DNA of 5,726 nt from Caryophanales bacterium UBA970 (GTDB taxonomy: Bacteria; Bacillota_I; Bacilli_A; RFN20; CAG-826): the NCBI GenBank assembly GCA_002292805.1, contig DBCA01000105.1, positions 1 through 5,726 on the forward strand, read 5' to 3'. Below are positions 1 through 4,691 of the stretch, in pieces (within the stretch, counting starts at the first letter, position 1; each line of letters opens with the position of its first letter). The notes under the pieces are model-generated. The model searched no databases, was not told where the DNA came from, and saw nothing but the letters and a program-made list of their open reading frames with translations. The translations under genes and the position numbers were made by a program.

Positions 1-355
1 CATTTATGCCCTGCTTGAAGAAGTGGAAGCAATGATGAAGGGTAAGATAAAAATCAAGATGATCGAGAAAGTTCTTGGTCAATTTGAAATTCGACAAATC
101 TTTAAATTAACCAAAGCAGGTGTTGTCGCCGGTGGCATGGTCACCAGTGGGATGATGATGAATCAAGCAATGATTCGACTTTTACGAAGTGGAGCGATTG
201 TCCACGAAGGTAAAATCAGTTCCTTAAAACGGATGAAGGATGAAGTCAAAGAAGTAAAAACGGGATTCGAGTGTGGCATCGCCGTTGAAAACTATCATGA
301 AATGAAAGTTGGCGATATCATCGAAGCTTACCAAATGGTTGAGGACAAGAAATGA
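1..355 (+). CDS. infB: Translation initiation factor IF-2, C-terminal end (5' truncated by window)
   Basis: The frame is open from base 2 and ends at TGA 353-355, giving the last 117 residues of IF-2. This is the C2 domain, which holds the formyl-Met end of initiator tRNA on the 30S subunit; the GTPase domain lies outside the window. Recognisable blocks are EKVLGQFEIRQIFKLTKAG, then VVAGGMVTSG, then SLKRMKDEVKEV, then GFECGIAVENY and the end GDIIEAY. Two positions differ from the family norm: the usual Cys in the IAGC block is Gly, and the aromatic residue after LKR is Met. The segment after MKG (KIKIKMI) also lacks the usual LDP-type sequence. Length and reading frame are otherwise intact, so it looks functional. 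The TGA overlaps the rbfA ATG as ATGA, which suggests translational coupling. Identity is very secure from both sequence and neighbours. Confidence 0.96.
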   Translation, partial: IYALLEEVEAMMKGKIKIKMIEKVLGQFEIRQIFKLTKAGVVAGGMVTSGMMMNQAMIRLLRSGAIVHEGKISSLKRMKDEVKEVKTGFECGIAVENYHEMKVGDIIEAYQMVEDKK

Positions 356-699
356 GTCACCGTCAATCTCGCGTGAATGCCACGATTGTGAAACACATCA
401 CGGATATCATTCAGTTTTCGTTGAATAATCCAAGCCTTGGATTTGTTACTGTCACCGATGCAAACATTACCCCTGATCACACCTATGCCAAAGTTTATGT
501 GTCGTTTATGGGTGCTGAGAATAGTTTGAAGCAACTGGAAATTTTAAAGAAAGCCAAAGGTTTTATTCGCACAGAACTAGCCCAACGGATGGACATTTAT
601 AAAGTTCCTGATTTGGCATTCTTCTTGGATGACACCTTTGAAAAAGCTGAACGATTAGAAAAGACGCTTGCCGAAGCAAAAGCAAAAATTAAAAAGTAG
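352..699 (+). CDS. rbfA: 30S ribosome-binding factor A
   Basis: The 115-residue product matches the usual size of RbfA, a cytoplasmic KH-fold protein that binds the immature 30S subunit near 16S helix 1 and helps late maturation. Family signs seen here: an N-terminal SHRQSRVN stretch, the block GFVTVTDANITPDHTYAKVYVSFM (residues 30-53, written here in family order), the kinked KH helix AKG at 68-70 within KKAKGFIRTEL, and the closing VPDLAFFLDDTFEKAERLE. The start ATG overlaps the infB stop by four bases and has GAGG at 341-344 seven bases upstream, so it is likely coupled to infB. The last 11 bases overlap the end of the opposite-strand acetyltransferase gene. B. subtilis has ylxP between infB and rbfA; it is missing here. 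Nothing is broken. Confidence 0.96.
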   Translation: MSHRQSRVNATIVKHITDIIQFSLNNPSLGFVTVTDANITPDHTYAKVYVSFMGAENSLKQLEILKKAKGFIRTELAQRMDIYKVPDLAFFLDDTFEKAERLEKTLAEAKAKIKK

Positions 700-1171
700 A
701 ACGCTTTAACTTTTTCTCCATGGCAATATGCTCAATATTCGCTTCAAGAAAAGGTTTTCCCTTGGATTGATACCCTAACTTCTGATAAAAATTTTCTAGA
801 TGTTTTTGCGCATGCAAGACAATGTGAACTTCAGGATAGATGCCAAGAAGATACTGATCAAACCATTGAAGAAGTTTCTTCCCATACCCTTGATTGCGAT
901 AGGTTTTTAAAATGGCAATTCGCCCTGGATGAATATGGCCTTGTTCGCCTTTGTAATAGCGCATCGTCCCCACAGGAACATGATCTAAAAATAAGAGAAA
1001 GGAGACACTGATGGCATCGCTACCATCGAATTCTTCATCGATATGAATACGTTGTTCCTCAACAAAGACTTTATAGCGAAGATAGGCCACCGTCATGCCT
1101 TCATAGGCGGTGGTGACCATTTTAACTTTTAAGGGTGAATTTGACACATTGAATAAATGAGGTAATGCCAT
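689..1171 (-). CDS. GNAT family N-acetyltransferase, ElaA/YjcF-like
   Basis: The 160-residue product is a single GNAT domain that should transfer acetyl from acetyl-CoA to an unknown amine. The substrate cannot be read from sequence. Seen: an N-terminal strand and helix with YLRYKVFVEEQ (residues 30-40) and the acidic IDEEFD; the strand PVGTMRYY (66-73); the acetyl-CoA pyrophosphate loop RNQGYG (92-97) after GRIAILKTY; and the tail HAQKHLENFYQKLGY (120-134) followed by FLEANIEHIAMEKKL, typical of the ElaA/YjcF branch. I chose ATG at 1171 because AAAGGAAG lies 12 bases upstream and the length fits the family (about 150). A GTG at 1225 would add 18 unsupported residues and abut the truB start. 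The gene runs against the operon, between rbfA and truB, overlapping rbfA by 11 bases, which suggests a later insertion. Confidence 0.88.
   Translation of the reverse strand: MALPHLFNVSNSPLKVKMVTTAYEGMTVAYLRYKVFVEEQRIHIDEEFDGSDAISVSFLLFLDHVPVGTMRYYKGEQGHIHPGRIAILKTYRNQGYGKKLLQWFDQYLLGIYPEVHIVLHAQKHLENFYQKLGYQSKGKPFLEANIEHIAMEKKLKRSTF
691..715. terminator. Weak bidirectional hairpin at the rbfA / acetyltransferase convergence
   Basis: AAAAAGT at 691-697 and ACTTTTT at 709-715 form a 7-bp stem with an 11-nt loop, covering the end of rbfA and the end of the opposite gene. On the minus strand the stem is followed by another T run (AATTTTT), and on the plus strand its own 3' arm is T-rich. Only one pair is G-C, so this would be a weak terminator at best. 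It is listed because it sits exactly where two convergent genes meet and nothing stronger is present there. Confidence 0.25.
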
Positions 1172-1197
1172 GGGAATCAAGAACTTCCTTTCGATTA

Positions 1198-1212
1198 ATG
1201 ATATTATGTCAT
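1198..1212. promoter_or_regulatory. Near-palindrome with divergent extended -10 elements
   Basis: The 54 bases between the acetyltransferase ATG and the truB ATG contain ATGATATTATGTCAT, which matches its own reverse complement at six of seven pairs. On the plus strand it reads TG-A-TATTAT (1199-1207), and on the minus strand TG-A-CATAAT (1211-1203), both fitting an extended -10 element. No good -35 box is seen on either side. The minus-strand start would fall near 1196, leaving about 25 bases before the ATG with the AAAGGAAG ribosome site inside. The plus-strand start would fall near 1214, cutting into the truB ribosome site AGGAA (1213-1217), so the truB promoter is the less certain of the two. 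Inference only. Confidence 0.4.
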
Positions 1213-1225
1213 AGGAATTAATCAC

Positions 1226-2074
1226 ATGGATGGCATATTTTTATTAAACAAACCTACCGGGATCACCTCAAGAGATCTTGTTGATGGTTTAGGGCATAAA
1301 TTTTCGACTAAAAAAGTTGGTCATACAGGAACCTTAGATCCTTTTGCCGATGGCTTAATGATCTTAACTGTAGGCAAAGCAACCAAAGCAGGGATGTTTT
1401 TAGAAGCGTTGGATAAACGTTATGAAGCGACGCTATTATTGGGAAGCAAAACCGATACTGGAGATTTAACCGGCACCGTCACTGAAACCACCCCTTTGAT
1501 TGATCTATACGACCAATACGTCAACGATACCTTAGAATCTTTTTTAGGCGAACAAACCCAAATTCCACCGATGTATTCTGCCATCAAACAAAACGGGGTT
1601 CCTCTCTATGAACTTGCCAGAGAAGGTAAGACCGTTGCCCGTGAACCACGAAAAATTACCATTCATGAAATGAAGCTAATTAAGTTAACCAAAGACACAA
1701 TTAAGTTTTCTGTTCGTTGTTCTAAAGGGACTTACATTCGTACCCTCGCTGAAGATATTGCCGCGAAATTCGGCCTTGTTGGTCATTTGACTGCCTTGAC
1801 GCGAATCGCGATTGGCCAATATAAATTAGCGGCAAGTAAAACATTAGAAACCATCAGCCTTCAAGATGGGCTTACGGTGTATCAAGGGTTATCATTTATG
1901 GATCAGGTTGTGATTAATGAACCGTTTCAAATTAAAGCCGTCATGGATGGAAAACCCTTTATCATTCAACATCCAAAATCGCGTTTGCTATTAATTGATG
2001 GCCAACAAAATGTCCTGGCGATTTATGATCGTAGCGAAGGAAATATCTTTAAAGCAGTACGAGGTCTATTTTAA
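1226..2074 (+). CDS. truB: tRNA pseudouridine(55) synthase
   Basis: TruB isomerises uridine 55 in the T-loop of most elongator tRNAs and also acts as a tRNA folding chaperone in the cytoplasm. The 282-residue protein shows all family blocks: GIFLLNKPTGITS (3-15); KVGHTGTLDPFADGLM (30-45) with catalytic Asp38; the stacking Tyr66 in KRYEATLLLG; GSKTDTGDLTG (73-83); QIPPMYSAIKQNG (112-124); and CSKGTYIRTLAEDI (165-178) with the conserved Arg172. A smaller C-terminal domain follows from about residue 225. The start is supported by AGGAA at 1213-1217, eight bases upstream. Its stop TAA shares one base with the ribF ATG, so the two are probably coupled. In related genomes truB directly follows rbfA; here the reversed acetyltransferase gene separates them, so truB needs either readthrough or its own promoter. 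Confidence 0.97.
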   Translation: MDGIFLLNKPTGITSRDLVDGLGHKFSTKKVGHTGTLDPFADGLMILTVGKATKAGMFLEALDKRYEATLLLGSKTDTGDLTGTVTETTPLIDLYDQYVNDTLESFLGEQTQIPPMYSAIKQNGVPLYELAREGKTVAREPRKITIHEMKLIKLTKDTIKFSVRCSKGTYIRTLAEDIAAKFGLVGHLTALTRIAIGQYKLAASKTLETISLQDGLTVYQGLSFMDQVVINEPFQIKAVMDGKPFIIQHPKSRLLLIDGQQNVLAIYDRSEGNIFKAVRGLF

Positions 2075-2982
2075 TGCAAATTTGGGAAACTGATTTATCA
2101 ACTTCCCCTTTGCTTCATCCTCAGTTGACCATATGTCTTGGGTATTTCGATGGTATTCATCTTGGTCATCAACAACTTATTCAAAAAGCAAAGTCGTTGG
2201 GTCATCCGATTGCCTTATTGACGTTTGACCGAAATCCAAAACCTAATCGGGAACGTCAACAATTAACCCCGCTTCAAACCAAGAAGAAGCTATTTCAATC
2301 GATGGGGATTGATTATTTGATTGTCGTTCAATTCTCTGAGCAAGTGAAAGCCATTGCCCCAAAAGCTTTTCTTGATTTTCTTTTTCGTATCGGAGGCAAA
2401 CATTTGGTGTGCGGTCCTGACTTTGCGTTTGGCAAACTTGCGGAAGGAAATATCCAGTTGATTCAACTCGATCAACGATTCACATTGAATATCGTTCCGC
2501 ATTTATTAGTTAAAGGCCAAAAAGTATCCACTCGGGATATTGTTGCCTGTCTAGACCAAGGCCAATTAAATCTAATCCCCGCTTTATTAGGTCGACCCTA
2601 TAGTGTTGAAGGTTATGTCGGTAAAGGCTTAGGCGAAGGGAAGAAAATGGGGTATCCCACTGCAAACATCGTTTTGGATGGACCTTTTTACTTACCCAAA
2701 AATGGGGTTTATGTCACCTTGATTAAAATCGATGGTCAGACGTACTACTCGTTGGCAAGTTTAGGATTTCATCCCACGGTTGCCAACCTAGATCACCCCA
2801 CCTTAGAAGTGTTTGTGCTCGATTACCAAGGCAATTTATATGAGAAGTATGTGGAAGTCGCCTTTTTGCATTATTTAAGAAACGAACAAAAGTTTCCTAC
2901 CAAAGACGCGCTTATTCACCAGATGAATATTGATAAATCCACCGCATTGAAGTTGCAATCAACCTTACCGAAAGAATTTTAG
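2074..2982 (+). CDS. ribF: Bifunctional riboflavin kinase / FAD synthetase
   Basis: RibF phosphorylates riboflavin to FMN and adenylylates FMN to FAD. The 302 residues match the usual bifunctional length. N-terminal nucleotidyltransferase: CLGYFDGIHLGHQ (21-33) carries the HxGH-type signature, then LTFDRNP (49-55), GIDYLIVVQF (78-87) and the GPDFAFG block (114-120). C-terminal kinase: LLGRPYSVEGYV (171-182), a Gly-rich segment leading to GYPTAN (193-198), NGVYV (210-214), and TLEVFVLDY (243-251) with likely catalytic Glu245, ending in LRNEQKFP. The usual SSTRIR segment of the first domain reads VSTRDIV here (151-157), so without a gap the canonical Thr and Arg positions are changed. The ATG overlaps the truB stop by one base with GAGGT at 2061-2065. 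Position between truB and rpsO is the standard Bacillota order (ribC in B. subtilis). Confidence 0.96.
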   Translation: MQIWETDLSTSPLLHPQLTICLGYFDGIHLGHQQLIQKAKSLGHPIALLTFDRNPKPNRERQQLTPLQTKKKLFQSMGIDYLIVVQFSEQVKAIAPKAFLDFLFRIGGKHLVCGPDFAFGKLAEGNIQLIQLDQRFTLNIVPHLLVKGQKVSTRDIVACLDQGQLNLIPALLGRPYSVEGYVGKGLGEGKKMGYPTANIVLDGPFYLPKNGVYVTLIKIDGQTYYSLASLGFHPTVANLDHPTLEVFVLDYQGNLYEKYVEVAFLHYLRNEQKFPTKDALIHQMNIDKSTALKLQSTLPKEF

Positions 2983-3001
2983 TTGCATTTCTCAACTAAA
3001 A
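2977..3001. repeat. 9-bp perfect inverted repeat over the ribF stop and the rpsO -35 region
   Basis: TTTTAGTTG (2977-2985) and CAACTAAAA (2993-3001) are perfect reverse complements with a 7-base loop. The left arm contains the ribF TAG, and the repeat covers the proposed rpsO -35 box. It is followed by an A run rather than a T run, so it is not a plus-strand intrinsic terminator. It could be an RNA hairpin that protects or marks the ribF 3' end in a readthrough transcript, or a protein-binding site on DNA. Only two of nine pairs are G-C. Confidence 0.5.
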
Positions 3002-3010
3002 AACTATAAT
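2983..3010 (+). promoter_or_regulatory. Promoter for rpsO
   Basis: A perfect TATAAT lies at 3005-3010, with TTGCAT at 2983-2988 and a 16-base spacer. The -35 matches consensus only in its first three bases, so most of the support comes from the -10 and its position in the only sizeable plus-strand gap. Transcription would start near 3017, giving a leader of about 80 nt before rpsO. rpsO may also be reached by readthrough from ribF, because no terminator lies between them. Confidence 0.6.
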
Positions 3011-3016
3011 CTATCT

Positions 3017-3095
3017 AGACCTTATTCGATGTTCACCGGAGTTTCCACTTGGTGATCGCTGAGAAGGCCAATATAAAAAAAGAGGAGGAAACACC
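3017..3095 (+). promoter_or_regulatory. Structured rpsO leader, probable S15 autoregulatory element
   Basis: This leader folds into an interrupted stem. The outer part pairs CCTT (3020-3023) with AAGG (3064-3067). The inner part pairs CGAT (3027-3030) with ATCG (3055-3058) and, past a 3-base bulge, CACC (3034-3037) with GGTG (3051-3054). The apical loop contains GTTTCC (3041-3046), which is the exact complement of GGAAAC (3087-3092), overlapping the Shine-Dalgarno AGGAGG (3083-3088). Adding GG (3038-3039) with CC (3094-3095) gives 8 of 9 pairs. Loop-to-downstream pairing of this kind makes a pseudoknot across the ribosome site. S15 is known to repress its own mRNA in E. coli through a pseudoknot and in other bacteria through unrelated leaders; that this leader does the same is inference. 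I did not identify the 16S-like G-U/G-C contact motif with confidence. Confidence 0.55.
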
Positions 3096-3365
3096 ATGGG
3101 CTTAACCAAAGACCAAGTCAGTACATTAGTCAAAGATTTTGGAAAATCCACGACCGATACTGGCTCACCACAAGTGCAAATCGCATTACTCACTGAACAA
3201 ATCAGAGAACTAACCGAACACTTAAAATCTCATAAGAATGACCATCACGGTCGTCGGGGATTATTAGTCTTAGTCGGTCGCCGCGGACGGTTACTAAAAT
3301 TCTTAGAAAAAACCAATCGCGATGCCTACCTTGTCTTAATCGACAAACTCGGTCTTCGTAAGTAA
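3096..3365 (+). CDS. rpsO: 30S ribosomal protein S15
   Basis: S15 is a primary 16S rRNA-binding protein that nucleates the platform of the 30S subunit, bridges to 23S rRNA and often represses its own mRNA. The 89-residue length is exactly typical. Seen: MGLTKDQ start, TDTGSPQVQIALLTEQI (20-36), LTEHLKSHKNDHH (39-51), RRGLLVLVGRRGRLLKFL (53-70) and the ending IDKLGLRK. His42 and Asp49 are kept, but the Ser of the near-universal DHHSRRGL is Gly52, and KRRR of the next helix is RRGR. Asp and Ser at these positions contact the G-U/G-C rRNA motif in known S15 structures. The start has a strong AGGAGG seven bases upstream. A strong terminator follows 8 bases after the stop, so rpsO can be a single-gene unit from its own promoter. 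Confidence 0.97.
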   Translation: MGLTKDQVSTLVKDFGKSTTDTGSPQVQIALLTEQIRELTEHLKSHKNDHHGRRGLLVLVGRRGRLLKFLEKTNRDAYLVLIDKLGLRK

Positions 3366-3373
3366 TTCATCAC

Positions 3374-3403
3374 AAAAACCATTCGACACCGAATGGTTTT
3401 TTT
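3374..3403 (+). terminator. Intrinsic terminator after rpsO
   Basis: ACCATTCG (3378-3385) pairs perfectly with CGAATGGT (3390-3397) around the 4-base loop ACAC. Flanking A (3374-3377) and T runs extend the stem, and seven T residues run from 3397 to 3403. It begins 8 bases after the rpsO stop. This is a textbook Rho-independent terminator. It should cut rpsO off from pepT and pnp, which each show a promoter downstream. Confidence 0.93.
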
Positions 3404-3406
3404 ATT

Positions 3407-3415
3407 TGCTACAAT
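3407..3415 (+). promoter_or_regulatory. Extended -10 promoter for pepT
   Basis: TG-C-TACAAT fits the extended -10 pattern (TGn followed by a five-of-six match to TATAAT) directly after the rpsO terminator. No -35 box is seen at the right distance, which would fall within the terminator stem. The start would be near 3422, leaving a leader of about 13 bases that begins at the ribosome site AAAGGA (3422-3427). Such a short leader makes the exact start uncertain. Confidence 0.5.
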
Positions 3416-3434
3416 AGGGAAAAAGGATATAGGT

Positions 3435-4661
3435 ATGAACTTATTAAATCGATTTCTTGAGTATGTCAAAATAGACACCCAGTCTGATGCTGATTCCTCA
3501 ACCATTCCATCAACATCTAAACAATTCAATTTATTAAACCTATTGAAAAAACAACTCCAAGATTTAGGAGTTAAAGATATACGCCTTGACCCAACCGGCA
3601 ATCTTTATGCGACGATTCCAAGTAATGTGAGGGGAAAAGCTCCTTCAATAGGTCTGATGGCCCATGTGGATACCGCTTCGGAGATGTCAGGAGCCAATGT
3701 TAAACCTAACGTCATCCAAGATTATGATGGTCAAAAGATTCTTCTTAATCAAAAAAGCAACATCTATTTAGATCCCAAGGTATTTCCTAACTTAAAAAAA
3801 CATCGTGGAAAAACCATCGTCACCACCGATGGGACGACGTTACTCGGTGCCGATGACAAAGCTGGTGTCGCCATCATCATGACCTTGGTGGAATCAGTCA
3901 TGAAACAACCTTTTCCTCATGGACCGATTCAACTTGGATTTACCAGTGATGAAGAAATAGGACGAGGCGTGGTTCACTTTGATCCGAAACAATTTAAGGC
4001 TGACTTTGCTTATACCCTTGATGGCGGGTCGATTGATGAATTTAACTATGAAAATTTTAATGCTTCGAGTGCCTTGGTCAAAGTTCAAGGAAAAGCGATT
4101 CATCCTGGCTCTGCCAAGAATCAAATGGTCAATTCTCAAACGATCGCTGCCGCATTCCATTTAGCATTGCCACGTTTAAAAACTCCTGAACAAACAGAAG
4201 GATACAAAGGTTTTATTCATTTAACTGAAACGACGGGAAGTGTTGAACAAACAGAATTAAGATACATTCTTCGGGATCACGATCTAAAGAAGTTAAAGGA
4301 CTTAGAAACCATCATGGTCAAGGTCGCTCAAGAGATGAATCTTCAATATGGAAAAAACACCATCGACGTTCTCATCAAACCGAGTTACTTGAACATGAAA
4401 CCTTTGGTTGAAAAACCCCCAGACATTGTCAATCGCATTTATCAAGCCTATAAAACATTAGGCAAGAAAGTGAGTCCTTCACCGATTCGTGGTGGGACTG
4501 ATGGTGCGAATCTGACGGTCAAAGGGGTACCAACCCCAAACCTAGCAACTGGCGGGGAAAATTATCATGGCAAGTTTGAATTTCTTGTCGTTGAAGATGC
4601 CATGTTTATGGTTGAGGTATTAAGAGAAATGCTACGTTTACCATCATCCGATATGTTATAA
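3435..4661 (+). CDS. pepT: Peptidase T (tripeptide aminopeptidase, M20B family)
   Basis: PepT is a cytoplasmic dizinc enzyme that removes the N-terminal residue from tripeptides, a late step in peptide use. The 408-residue length is the family norm. Metal and catalytic residues are all present: His77 and Asp79 in GLMAHVDTASE, bridging Asp140 in LLGADDKAG, catalytic Glu173 and metal Glu174 in FTSDEEIGRG, Asp196 in YTLDGGS, and His378 in GGENYHGKFEF. The lid/dimerisation domain lies at roughly 205-315, and GGTDGANL precedes the last metal site. I start at ATG 3435, with AAAGGA seven bases upstream. An in-frame ATG at 3393 lies inside the rpsO terminator and would add 14 residues without a ribosome site. 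The gene sits between rpsO and pnp, which are adjacent in B. subtilis, so it is likely an insertion into the operon with its own promoter. Confidence 0.96.
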   Translation: MNLLNRFLEYVKIDTQSDADSSTIPSTSKQFNLLNLLKKQLQDLGVKDIRLDPTGNLYATIPSNVRGKAPSIGLMAHVDTASEMSGANVKPNVIQDYDGQKILLNQKSNIYLDPKVFPNLKKHRGKTIVTTDGTTLLGADDKAGVAIIMTLVESVMKQPFPHGPIQLGFTSDEEIGRGVVHFDPKQFKADFAYTLDGGSIDEFNYENFNASSALVKVQGKAIHPGSAKNQMVNSQTIAAAFHLALPRLKTPEQTEGYKGFIHLTETTGSVEQTELRYILRDHDLKKLKDLETIMVKVAQEMNLQYGKNTIDVLIKPSYLNMKPLVEKPPDIVNRIYQAYKTLGKKVSPSPIRGGTDGANLTVKGVPTPNLATGGENYHGKFEFLVVEDAMFMVEVLREMLRLPSSDML

Positions 4662-4662
4662 T
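4654..4662 (+). promoter_or_regulatory. Extended -10 promoter for pnp, overlapping the pepT stop codon
   Basis: TG-T-TATAAT is a perfect extended -10 element, and the TAA stop of pepT (4659-4661) lies inside the TATAAT. No convincing -35 is present (TTTACC at 4637-4642 is only 14 bases away). The start would be near 4669, giving a leader of about 23 bases with GAGGA at 4683-4687. There is no terminator after pepT, so readthrough from pepT may add to pnp expression. Confidence 0.55.
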
Positions 4663-4691
4663 TCAAACGTTATAAAAAGAAAGAGGAATAT

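Noticed and set aside
328..534. 68-codon minus-strand open frame over infB/rbfA
   Set aside because: It lies opposite the conserved rbfA N-terminal half, with no ribosome site or family match.
1141..1146. Perfect TTGACA upstream of truB
   Set aside because: It falls in acetyltransferase coding sequence and no reasonable -10 lies 15-19 bases downstream.
1172..1225. GTG start at 1225 for the acetyltransferase
   Set aside because: The added 18 residues do not resemble the GNAT fold, no ribosome site lies upstream, and the codon abuts the truB ATG. ATG 1171 has AAAGGAAG upstream, though at a long 12-base spacing.
3011..3193. 60-codon minus-strand open frame over the rpsO leader
   Set aside because: The leader and S15 coding sequence explain the region; the frame has no promoter or recognisable product.
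3393..3434. Longer pepT start at ATG 3393
   Set aside because: It lies inside the rpsO terminator stem, has no ribosome binding site, and would precede the proposed promoter. ATG 3435 has a good site and gives the family length of 408.
3326..3601. 91-codon minus-strand frame across the rpsO terminator
   Set aside because: It crosses a strong terminator and the start of pepT; composition and position mark it as a shadow.
3894..4160. 88-codon minus-strand open frame and a 61-codon plus-strand frame inside pepT
   Set aside because: Both overlap conserved pepT sequence including the Asp196 region and show no recognisable protein features or ribosome sites.
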